This document shows positions 1 through 6,088 of a stretch of 7,622 nt of DNA, in pieces. Position 1 is the first letter of the stretch. Each line of letters begins with the position of its first letter. The position numbers were made by a program, and so were the translations under genes. Source of the DNA: an uncultured Christensenellaceae bacterium (GTDB taxonomy: Bacteria; Bacillota; Clostridia; Christensenellales; Pumilibacteraceae); NCBI GenBank assembly GCA_910588315.1, contig CAJUQF010000086.1, positions 1,275 to 8,896 on the forward strand, read 5' to 3'. The notes under the pieces were generated by a model, which saw only the letters and a program-made list of their open reading frames with translations, had not been told where the DNA came from and made no database searches.

Positions 1-188
1 AAGATAATCTGTTCGAGCGCAAGAAAAAAACGCAAGACCGACCGAACGCCGAAAATTCCGACGGCGAGTCGGATGACGAGATCGTTGCGGCGATAACTGC
101 GGCGATCGCATGTATATATGCGGACGAATCCGCCGACGGCGATGTGGTCCCGGAATTTGTGATCCGTCATATCAAACGTAATAAATAA
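1..188 (+). CDS. Sodium-pump decarboxylase gamma subunit (OadG-like), C-terminal part only
   Basis: The reading frame is open from the left edge of the window (first whole codon at position 3) to the TAA at 186-188, giving 61 visible residues. It contains DDEIVAAITAAIACIYAD, which matches the alanine- and isoleucine-rich segment near the C-terminus of OadG-family subunits. The charged stretch before it (ERKKKTQDRPNAENSDGES) resembles the linker that follows the single N-terminal membrane helix; that helix would lie outside the window. OadG subunits are small membrane proteins that anchor and assemble the oxaloacetate or methylmalonyl-CoA decarboxylase complex. The next gene is the biotin carrier of the same complex, 18 bases downstream, which supports the call. 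The start and the N-terminus cannot be seen. Confidence 0.7.
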   Translation, partial: DNLFERKKKTQDRPNAENSDGESDDEIVAAITAAIACIYADESADGDVVPEFVIRHIKRNK

Positions 189-196
189 TTATTTTC

Positions 197-201
197 GGAG
201 G
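197..201 (+). promoter_or_regulatory. Strong Shine-Dalgarno site (GGAGG) of the biotin carrier gene
   Basis: GGAGG lies 5 bases before the ATG at 207, the clearest ribosome binding site in the window. It fixes the start of the biotin carrier gene and suggests high translation of the small carrier relative to its neighbours. The expression level is inference. Confidence 0.75.
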
Positions 202-206
202 AAAAT

Positions 207-554
207 ATGCGTAAATTTAATGTAACCGTTAACGGTAAATCGTATTCGGTAGATGTGGAAGAAGTGGGCGAAGGCGCTGTCTCTGTGGCACCTGTTGTCG
301 CCGCTTCGCCGGCAGCCGCTCCCGCAAAACCCGTAGTCGGCGACGGCACACCCGTCAAAGCGCCCATGCCCGGACTTATATTGAGCCTTGCTCACAAGGA
401 CGGCGATACGGTCAAGAAGAACGAAAAAATCGTCGTACTCGAAGCCATGAAAATGGAAAACGACGTCAATGCGCCTGCGGATGGTGTTATCATGTATGCA
501 GTCAAGAAAGGCGACAACGTCGATACCGGTGCGGTGATCGCGTATATTGAGTAA
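207..554 (+). CDS. Biotin carboxyl carrier protein of a Na+-pumping decarboxylase
   Basis: This 115-residue protein carries the carboxyl group between the carboxyltransferase and the membrane pump on a covalently bound biotin. Residues 1-20 form a short N-terminal segment typical of decarboxylase biotin subunits (GcdC/MmdC/OadA C-terminal type). Residues 29-45 are an Ala/Pro/Val-rich flexible linker. Residues 48-115 form the biotinyl domain, with PMPG at 53-56 and the EAMKMEN motif at 79-85; Lys82 is the expected biotinylation site. The domain is complete to its usual end (GAVIAYIE). A GGAGG site 5 bases upstream fixes the start. The gene sits between the gamma and beta subunit genes of the same complex. 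In enterobacterial oxaloacetate decarboxylase this domain is fused to the alpha subunit; here it is separate. Biotin would be attached by a biotin ligase encoded elsewhere. A carrier for methylmalonyl-CoA or glutaconyl-CoA decarboxylase would look alike, so substrate assignment rests on the carboxyltransferase gene downstream. Confidence 0.93.
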   Translation: MRKFNVTVNGKSYSVDVEEVGEGAVSVAPVVAASPAAAPAKPVVGDGTPVKAPMPGLILSLAHKDGDTVKKNEKIVVLEAMKMENDVNAPADGVIMYAVKKGDNVDTGAVIAYIE

Positions 555-564
555 GGTGCGATAA

Positions 565-1710
565 ATGAATTTTGTCGATATGCTCAAAAATTTATGGGAA
601 AGCACCGGCTTGGTCCAGTCGCAGTGGCAAAACTATGTAATGATACTTATTGCATGCGTTTTGTTGTTTGTGGGTATCGGACTCAAGAAAGAACCGTTGT
701 TGCTTGTTCCCATCGCATTCGGAATGCTTTTGATAAACATTCCCGGAGCGAACGAAATATTGATGAAAGCGCCGGAAAACGGCAGTGCCGGCGGCTTTAT
801 GTATTATGTTTCGCGCGGCGTAAAATGGGTCATATTCCCGCCGATAATTTTCTTGGGAATAGGCGCCATGACCGATTTCGGTCCGCTTATCGCAAGTCCC
901 AAAAGTTTTATTTTGGGTGCGGCGGCGCAGCTCGGTATATTTGCGACCTTGTTCGGTGCAATGGCGATAGGATTCAAGGGCTTCGAGGCTGCGGCTATAG
1001 CCATTATCGGCGGCGCCGACGGTCCTACATCCATATATGTGGCGACGAAAATGGGTGTCGAGCCGAGTATGCTGTCCGCAATTACTGTCGCGGCATATTC
1101 GTATATGGCATTGATACCGATCATACAACCGCCGCTAATGAAGCTTTTGACGACCAAAAAAGAGCGTTCCGTAAAAATGGAACAGCTTCGCAAGGTAAGC
1201 AAACGCGAAAAAATCGTTTTTCCGATAATAATAACAATAGTTTGCGGACTTATATTGCCGGATTCGTTGCCGCTGCTCGGCATGCTTATGCTCGGCAATT
1301 TGCTTAAGGAATGTATGGTCACAGATCGTCTTTCGCAGACCGCAAGCAATGGACTTATGAACGGTATTACGATTTTCTTGGGTATAAGCGTCGGCGCTAT
1401 GGCCGAAGGCACTACGTTCCTTGACGTTAAAACATTGGAGATCGTTGCGCTCGGACTTTTGGCGTTTATTATGGGTACGTGCGGCGGATTGCTTATGGGC
1501 AAGCTGTTGTATGTTATTTCGCGCGGAAAGGTCAATCCGCTTATAGGTGCGGCGGGTGTTTCGGCTGTGCCTATGGCGGCGCGAGTTTCGCAGACCGTCG
1601 CGCAGAAGGACGATCCCAATAACTATCTGCTTATGCATGCAATGGGTCCCAACGTGGCGGGCGTTATAGGCTCGGCAGTCGCCGCGGGCGTACTGCTCTC
1701 GATATTCTAA
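565..1710 (+). CDS. oadB: Na+-translocating decarboxylase beta subunit (OadB family)
   Basis: This 381-residue integral membrane protein decarboxylates carboxybiotin and couples this to Na+ export. Many hydrophobic segments alternate with short loops, and there is a basic cytoplasmic-type loop at about 195-217. Family signatures are present: GAMTDFGPLIASP at 100-112, GGADGPTSIY at 149-158, and NPLIGAAGVSAVPMAARVS at 324-342. The residues shown to matter for Na+ coupling in the Klebsiella protein appear to be kept. Asp203 corresponds to Asp152 here and Tyr229 to Tyr178, both with the same offset; Asn373, Gly377 and Ser382 correspond to Asn324, Gly328 and Ser333, also with one constant offset. 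The pump is therefore expected to work. The ATG lies 10 bases after the carrier's stop codon, and an AAGGTG ribosome site overlaps that stop, so translation is probably coupled. The protein is shorter than enterobacterial OadB, which has extra N-terminal length. The same family serves oxaloacetate, methylmalonyl-CoA and glutaconyl-CoA decarboxylases. Confidence 0.95.
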   Translation: MNFVDMLKNLWESTGLVQSQWQNYVMILIACVLLFVGIGLKKEPLLLVPIAFGMLLINIPGANEILMKAPENGSAGGFMYYVSRGVKWVIFPPIIFLGIGAMTDFGPLIASPKSFILGAAAQLGIFATLFGAMAIGFKGFEAAAIAIIGGADGPTSIYVATKMGVEPSMLSAITVAAYSYMALIPIIQPPLMKLLTTKKERSVKMEQLRKVSKREKIVFPIIITIVCGLILPDSLPLLGMLMLGNLLKECMVTDRLSQTASNGLMNGITIFLGISVGAMAEGTTFLDVKTLEIVALGLLAFIMGTCGGLLMGKLLYVISRGKVNPLIGAAGVSAVPMAARVSQTVAQKDDPNNYLLMHAMGPNVAGVIGSAVAAGVLLSIF

Positions 1711-1731
1711 TAGGCTAATACGGAGTAAATT

Positions 1732-3129
1732 ATGGCAAAAGTCAAAATCATGGAAACCATATTGCGCGACGCGCATCAATCTCAGGCAGCGACGCGTATG
1801 CGTACCGACGAGATGCTCCCTGCGGCAAAAATGCTCGATAATGTAGGGTTTTATGCGTTGGAGGCGTGGGGCGGCGCGACGTTCGATTCGTGCCTGCGCT
1901 ATCTCGACGAGGACCCGTGGGATCGTTTGCGTGCGCTCAGAAAAGCCATTCCCAATACGAAATTGCAAATGCTTTTCCGCGGACAGAACATTCTCGGCTA
2001 CAAACATTACGCCGACGACGTTGTCGACGAGTTTTGCCGTTTGTCCATAAAAAACGGTATAGACATCATCCGTATATTCGATGCGCTCAACGATATACGC
2101 AATATGAAACAGGCGATCGACAGCACCAAGAAATACGGCGGCACGGTCGAAGCGGCGCTTTGCTATACGACGAGCACCGTTCATACGGTTGATTATTTCG
2201 TAAATCTTGCCGTAGAACTCAAAAATATGGGCGCGGATATTATCTGTATCAAAGATATGGCAAACCTGCTTTTGCCGTATACGGCATACGAACTCGTATC
2301 GCGTATAAAAGAAAAAGTAAAGATACCGCTGCATCTGCATACGCACAACACGGCGGGAACAGGCGATATGGTTAATTTAAAAGCCATAGAAGCGGGTTGC
2401 GATATAGTTGATACGGCGCTTTCGCCGCTCGGCAACGGCACCAGCCAGCCGGCAACCGAGTCGCTTGTCGCGTCGCTGCAAGGCACGGAATACGATACGG
2501 GACTCGATCTCGACAAGCTCAATAAATGCACGGTGTATTTCAGAAATGTTGCAGAACGTTTGACTGCCGACGGCATACTCAATCCTAAGGTGCTTAAAGT
2601 CGACGTTAACGCGCTTATATATCAGGTTCCCGGCGGAATGCTCAGTAATCTTATAAGTCAGTTGAAACAGCAAAACGCATCCGATAAGCTTACCGAAGTT
2701 CTCGAAGAAGTGCCGAGAGTGCGTGCGGATATGGGGTATCCGCCGCTTGTTACTCCCAGTTCGCAGATCGTCGGCACGCAGGCGGTACTCAACGTGCTTT
2801 GCGGAGAACGTTACAAATCGGTCACAAAAGAGACCAAAGGCGTGATTGCGGGCGAGTACGGAAAACTTCCCGTAGAACCCGACGCCAAAATAATCAAGCA
2901 AATAATCGGCGATGCGCCGCGTATCACTTGCAGACCGGCGGATAATATCGCACCCGAACTCGATAAGTATAAAAAAGAGATCGAGGAATATGCGATTCAG
3001 GAAGAGGACGTGCTTACTTACGCTTTATTCCCGCAGCTTGCTCTTCCGTTCTTCAAAAAACGCGAGGCGAGACTGCACGGCGTAGATAAGAGCATTTGCG
3101 AAAAAGACAGTTTAGTCCAACCGATATGA
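1732..3129 (+). CDS. oadA: Carboxyltransferase alpha subunit (OadA / pyruvate carboxylase subunit B type), lacking a biotin domain
   Basis: The 465-residue protein is a cytoplasmic carboxyltransferase of the transcarboxylase 5S / OadA / PycB family. It moves CO2 between oxaloacetate (giving pyruvate) and carrier-bound biotin. Residues 1 to about 270 form the HMGL-like TIM barrel. The metal site is visible: Asp13 in LRDAHQS, Lys174 in IKDMA (the lysine that is carbamylated in the family), and His203 and His205 in HLHTHNTAG. DTALSPLGNGTSQPATES at 227-244 is a family signature. The conserved C-terminal domain carries QVPGGMLSNL at 298-307, TPSSQIVGTQAV at 341-352 and GEYGKLP at 374-380. The protein stops at about 465 residues with no C-terminal biotinyl domain; that domain is the separate gene at 207-554. 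A GGAG site at 1722-1725 supports the start. The membrane beta subunit alongside favours a decarboxylase over an ATP-dependent pyruvate carboxylase, and no biotin carboxylase gene is present in the window. The exact keto-acid substrate is inferred from the family. Confidence 0.92.
   Translation: MAKVKIMETILRDAHQSQAATRMRTDEMLPAAKMLDNVGFYALEAWGGATFDSCLRYLDEDPWDRLRALRKAIPNTKLQMLFRGQNILGYKHYADDVVDEFCRLSIKNGIDIIRIFDALNDIRNMKQAIDSTKKYGGTVEAALCYTTSTVHTVDYFVNLAVELKNMGADIICIKDMANLLLPYTAYELVSRIKEKVKIPLHLHTHNTAGTGDMVNLKAIEAGCDIVDTALSPLGNGTSQPATESLVASLQGTEYDTGLDLDKLNKCTVYFRNVAERLTADGILNPKVLKVDVNALIYQVPGGMLSNLISQLKQQNASDKLTEVLEEVPRVRADMGYPPLVTPSSQIVGTQAVLNVLCGERYKSVTKETKGVIAGEYGKLPVEPDAKIIKQIIGDAPRITCRPADNIAPELDKYKKEIEEYAIQEEDVLTYALFPQLALPFFKKREARLHGVDKSICEKDSLVQPI
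3126..3129 (+). other. ATGA stop/start overlap, oadA to surE
   Basis: The surE ATG (3126-3128) overlaps the oadA TGA (3127-3129). I see no good Shine-Dalgarno sequence just upstream, so surE is probably translated by ribosomes that have just finished oadA. This ties surE to the decarboxylase operon. The coupling is inferred from spacing. Confidence 0.75.
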
Positions 3130-3869
3130 GAATACTTTTTACAAACGACGACGGCTACGATTCGCAAGGATTGCATGCCGTCGCCGATTTATTTAAGAAC
3201 GATCACGAGATAGCCGTAGTAGCTCCCGATATGCAAAAATCGGGATTTTCTCATTCGCTTTCGCTAAAACCCAACGTAGTAACGTACAGAAAAATCGCCG
3301 GCTATCCTTACGATGTTTATGCGGTAGGCGGAACGCCTGTGGACTGCGTTAAAACAGCGCGAAACGTATTTTTTCCAAAGCCGGATTTTGTTATTTCCGG
3401 AATAAACAACGGAGGAAATCTCGGCAGTGATATTATGTATTCCGGCACGGTATCCGCGGCATTGGATGCGGTTCATTCGGGCATACGTGCCGTTGCGCTA
3501 TCTTTTTTAAACGCAAACGCCGCGCAATCCGAATTTAAACGCTGCGCGGAGATATTCAAACGTATTTTCGATAAGATATCGGCGCTCGATTTTCCGCCGC
3601 ATACCGCGCTTAATATAAACTTCCCGGTAGGTGTGCCGAAAGGTATAGTTTCGACGGGAATGAATACGCAGGAGACTTTTATAGACGGGTACGACGAATA
3701 TAAAAATGGCGAGCTTATTCCGTCAGGACATAGAGATTATGCCGTACTCGATAAAGAAACAGACGAGGGATATTGTCTCGACGGTTACATCACGATCACG
3801 CCTATCACCACGAATCAAACCGAGTACACCATGCTGGAAAAACTTAGCAAGGAAAATTTCGAATTATGA
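3126..3869 (+). CDS. surE: 5'/3'-nucleotidase SurE
   Basis: SurE is a metal-dependent phosphatase that removes phosphate from nucleoside 5'- and 3'-monophosphates; some members also act on short polyphosphate. The 247-residue product has the usual length. The metal site motifs are present: TNDDG with Asp8 and Asp9 at the extreme N-terminus, Ser39 in APDMQKSGFSHS, and the asparagine of SGINNGGNLG (Asn94). YSGTVSAALDA at 105-115 follows as in other members, and the C-terminus keeps the family-like GYITITPI segment. I chose the ATG at 3126 because SurE proteins begin M-R-I-L-x-T-N-D-D-G; an in-frame TTG at 3096 would add ten residues not seen in the family. The gene is embedded between oadA and the flavoprotein gene, with ATGA overlaps at both ends. 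Its link to the Na+ pump is positional only. Confidence 0.95.
   Translation: MRILFTNDDGYDSQGLHAVADLFKNDHEIAVVAPDMQKSGFSHSLSLKPNVVTYRKIAGYPYDVYAVGGTPVDCVKTARNVFFPKPDFVISGINNGGNLGSDIMYSGTVSAALDAVHSGIRAVALSFLNANAAQSEFKRCAEIFKRIFDKISALDFPPHTALNINFPVGVPKGIVSTGMNTQETFIDGYDEYKNGELIPSGHRDYAVLDKETDEGYCLDGYITITPITTNQTEYTMLEKLSKENFEL
3866..3869 (+). other. ATGA stop/start overlap, surE to flavoprotein gene
   Basis: The ATG at 3866-3868 overlaps the surE TGA at 3867-3869. An AAGGAAA sequence at 3849-3855 inside the end of surE could serve as the ribosome site. Translational coupling is inferred. Confidence 0.75.
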
Positions 3870-5068
3870 ATATAGCGGTAATCGGCGGAGGCGCCGCGGG
3901 ACTTATCGCCGCCGGCAGCGCGCTGGGCGCGAACGTCGTTGTTTTCGATCATAACGACAAAGTCGGGAAGAAAATATATATTACCGGAAAAGGCAGATGC
4001 AACTTCACTAACGTTTGCGATAACGAGACTTTCGTGCATAATATTGTGACGAATCCGATGTTTATACGGTCCGCACTGTCGAAATTTTCACCGTATGATG
4101 CGATCGATTTTTTCGAAAATCTCGGCTGCGCAACAAAAGTCGAACGCGGACGGCGAGCGTTCCCGCTGTCCGATAAAGCAAGCGATATTACCAAAGCGTT
4201 AAAGTCTTATGCCGAAAGCAACGGCGCAGAGATACGACTCGGGTGTAATGTAACGGACATAAAATGCGATAACGGCAGTTTTGCCGTGATAGCGAATGGG
4301 GTGAGCGAAAAGTTCGATAAAGTTATCGTGTGTTCCGGCGGACGCAGTTATCCGGTGACCGGTTCCGACGGCAGCATGTATAAAGCGCTGTCTGGTCTTG
4401 GGCATAATATTATCGAACCGCGCCCGTCGCTCGAGGAGCTTTACACAAAACAAGACATGTCCGCGGCGGAAGGCTTAACGCTTAAAAACGTCGCGCTTGC
4501 GTCGAGAGAGTACGGCATAAAACCTATTTTCGGCGATCTTATGATAACAGCGAAAGGAATATCGGGACCGATCGCTTTGACTTTGTCCGCGTATGCGGCA
4601 AGGCGTAAATATCCGTTTGCAGCGGAACTCGATTTAAAGCCGGCGATAACCGTAGAGGAACTTGACGATAGACTTTTGCGCGATTTTTCGTGCGCTCAAA
4701 ACAAACAATTTAAGAATGCGCTCGATTTACTCTTGCCAAAATCGATCATACCGTTTATAATAAAAGCATCGGGAATTGCCGTCGACCGCAAAATCAATTC
4801 GATTACTAAGCTCGAACGAAAAAGACTGGTCGAAATAATAAAGTCATTCGAACTCGATATAACAGGCAATGCCGGTTTCGACCGTGCCGTCGTTACCAGC
4901 GGCGGTGTAGACGTCAAGCAGATCGATCCGAAGACGATGGGGTCGCGTATCGTGCCGGGATTGTATTTCGGTGGAGAGGTAATGGATGTCGACGCTTTAA
5001 CCGGCGGATACAATTTTCATATTGCGCTTGCGACGGGATACGTTGCCGGTAAGAGCGCAGCGGAGTAA
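3866..5068 (+). CDS. BaiN/RdsA (HI0933) family NAD(P)/FAD-dependent oxidoreductase
   Basis: The 400-residue flavoprotein has an N-terminal dinucleotide-binding fold (VIGGGAAGLIAA at 5-16) and the family signature GKGRCNFTN at 41-49. It also has RGRRAFPLSDKAS at 94-106, a second cofactor strand VIVCSGGRSYP at 153-163, and a closing FAD motif with TSGGVDV at 344-350 and FGGEVMDVDALTGGYN at 368-383. Length and motif order match the family throughout. A BaiN member from Clostridium scindens has been linked to bile acid 7-dehydroxylation, and databases also use the name aminoacetone oxidase. The true role of most members is unknown, however. Placement directly before the cmk-containing gene is common in Clostridia and suggests a general cellular role rather than bile acid metabolism. 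The gene overlaps surE by four bases and ends 6 bases before the next start. No transmembrane segment is evident beyond the buried nucleotide-binding strand. The reaction cannot be stated. Confidence 0.9.
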   Translation: MNIAVIGGGAAGLIAAGSALGANVVVFDHNDKVGKKIYITGKGRCNFTNVCDNETFVHNIVTNPMFIRSALSKFSPYDAIDFFENLGCATKVERGRRAFPLSDKASDITKALKSYAESNGAEIRLGCNVTDIKCDNGSFAVIANGVSEKFDKVIVCSGGRSYPVTGSDGSMYKALSGLGHNIIEPRPSLEELYTKQDMSAAEGLTLKNVALASREYGIKPIFGDLMITAKGISGPIALTLSAYAARRKYPFAAELDLKPAITVEELDDRLLRDFSCAQNKQFKNALDLLLPKSIIPFIIKASGIAVDRKINSITKLERKRLVEIIKSFELDITGNAGFDRAVVTSGGVDVKQIDPKTMGSRIVPGLYFGGEVMDVDALTGGYNFHIALATGYVAGKSAAE

Positions 5069-5074
5069 TTACCA

Positions 5075-6088
5075 ATGAGTAAACTTGTTTCTATTCGCGG
5101 AGCCGTAACCGCGAAAAACACAAAAGAAGACATTGTGCGTTCTGCAATAAAACTTGCGGACGAACTTTATTTCAAGAACGGATTGCGCGACGAGAATATA
5201 GTGAATATTCAAGTGTCGGTCACGGACGATCTTACTGCATATTCCGTAGCGCGTGCGATCAGAGAAAGCGGGCATGCGGTAGCGCTCATGTCTGCGTCGG
5301 AACCTGATATCGACGGCGGACTTAAAGGCTGTATACGGTTAATGATCACTGCCGAATCCGATTACCCTGCGCATAATGTGTATTTAGGCGGGGCGCGCGC
5401 ATTGCGTCCCGATCTTACGAATGTTTATGCGATAGCGCTCGACGGTCCGTCGGGCGCCGGGAAAAGCACGGTCGCAAAGCTCGTCTCCAAGCGGTTATCC
5501 ATAACGTATCTCGATACCGGCGCTTTGTACAGAGCATTGGGGCTTACGTGTCTAAATCGCAATATATCGGTATCCGATGCCGAAAAAGTCGAAAAGTGCT
5601 TAAAAGACGTATCGGTGGAGATCGTCTATGACAACGGTACCCAGCGCGTGATGGTAAACGGTGTCGATGTAACGATGCTTATACGTACACCGGAAGTTTC
5701 AATGGCGGCGTCTGCGGTTTCTGCCATTCCGTATGTACGTAAAAAATTGCTCGGACTTCAGCGAGAAATAGCGGAGAACAATTCCGTTATACTTGACGGC
5801 CGCGATATCGGAACTGTCGTATTGCCGCACGCCGAGTTTAAATTCTTTTTGACGGCGTCTGCCGAAGTAAGAGCAAGGCGCAGGTTTAACGAGCTTAAAG
5901 CAAAAGGTCAGTCCGTTACGTATGCCGATGTTCTCGCCGATGTGATAACGCGTGACTGTAACGACAGTACCCGTGCCGTTGCGCCGTTAAAGTGCGCATA
6001 CGACGCTATAAAAATCGAGTCTGACGATCTTTCCGCAGAGCAGGTCGCGGACGTGATAGTTTCGAAAGTTACGGAGAGTTTGCAATGA
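5075..6088 (+). CDS. cmk: Fusion of AroH-type chorismate mutase and cytidylate kinase
   Basis: One continuous frame of 337 residues holds two complete enzymes. Residues 1-114 form an AroH-class chorismate mutase, which converts chorismate to prephenate in Phe/Tyr synthesis. It starts with LVSIRGA, contains SVTDDLTA at 48-55 and CIRLMI at 86-91, and ends with VYLGGARALRPDL at 102-114. Residues equivalent to the Bacillus subtilis active site are present as Arg8, Glu76, Arg88, Tyr103 and Arg111; the position of Cys75 is Ser73. Residues 118-337 form a full-length cytidylate kinase, which phosphorylates CMP and dCMP. It has the P-loop GPSGAGKS at 124-131, LDTGALYRA at 146-154, DGRDIGT at 241-247, an Arg-rich lid at 266-271 and RDCNDSTRAVAPL at 293-305. 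Only about three residues join the domains, so the dispensable AroH tail is replaced by the kinase. A GGAG site at 5062-5065 supports the start. Both activities are expected from intact motifs, but neither is proven. Confidence 0.93.
   Translation: MSKLVSIRGAVTAKNTKEDIVRSAIKLADELYFKNGLRDENIVNIQVSVTDDLTAYSVARAIRESGHAVALMSASEPDIDGGLKGCIRLMITAESDYPAHNVYLGGARALRPDLTNVYAIALDGPSGAGKSTVAKLVSKRLSITYLDTGALYRALGLTCLNRNISVSDAEKVEKCLKDVSVEIVYDNGTQRVMVNGVDVTMLIRTPEVSMAASAVSAIPYVRKKLLGLQREIAENNSVILDGRDIGTVVLPHAEFKFFLTASAEVRARRRFNELKAKGQSVTYADVLADVITRDCNDSTRAVAPLKCAYDAIKIESDDLSAEQVADVIVSKVTESLQ
6085..6088 (+). other. ATGA stop/start overlap, aroH-cmk to plsC
   Basis: The plsC ATG (6085-6087) overlaps the TGA of the fusion gene (6086-6088). 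A GGAG sequence at 6073-6076 lies 8 bases before the ATG, so both coupling and independent initiation are possible. Confidence 0.75.

Noticed and set aside
189..206. Possible promoter in the AT-rich gap before the biotin carrier gene
   Set aside because: The gap is only 18 bases and holds a Shine-Dalgarno site; there is no room for convincing -35 and -10 boxes, and the gene follows its operon partner directly.
594..1307. A 237-codon plus-strand frame inside oadB
   Set aside because: It overlaps the OadB frame, which has clear family motifs. The alternative product is Arg/Cys rich and matches nothing I recognise.
804..1619. A 271-codon minus-strand frame opposite oadB
   Set aside because: It is the mirror of the hydrophobic OadB coding sequence. 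There is no ribosome site evidence or domain, and it has no gene-like context.
1135..2346. A 403-codon open frame on the minus strand
   Set aside because: It lies across oadB and oadA, which are well supported on the plus strand. Its product is rich in Arg, His, Cys and Tyr with no recognisable domain, as expected for a shadow frame.
3096..3125. A longer SurE with a TTG start
   Set aside because: The extra ten residues have no counterpart in SurE proteins, which begin at M-R-I-L-x-T-N-D-D-G. The ATG at 3126 also forms a tidy ATGA junction with oadA.
1732..3129. Reading the carboxyltransferase as a pyruvate carboxylase subunit B
   Set aside because: The fold is shared, but the adjacent OadB membrane pump and OadG-like subunit, with no biotin carboxylase gene in the window, favour a decarboxylase. 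A dual use cannot be excluded.
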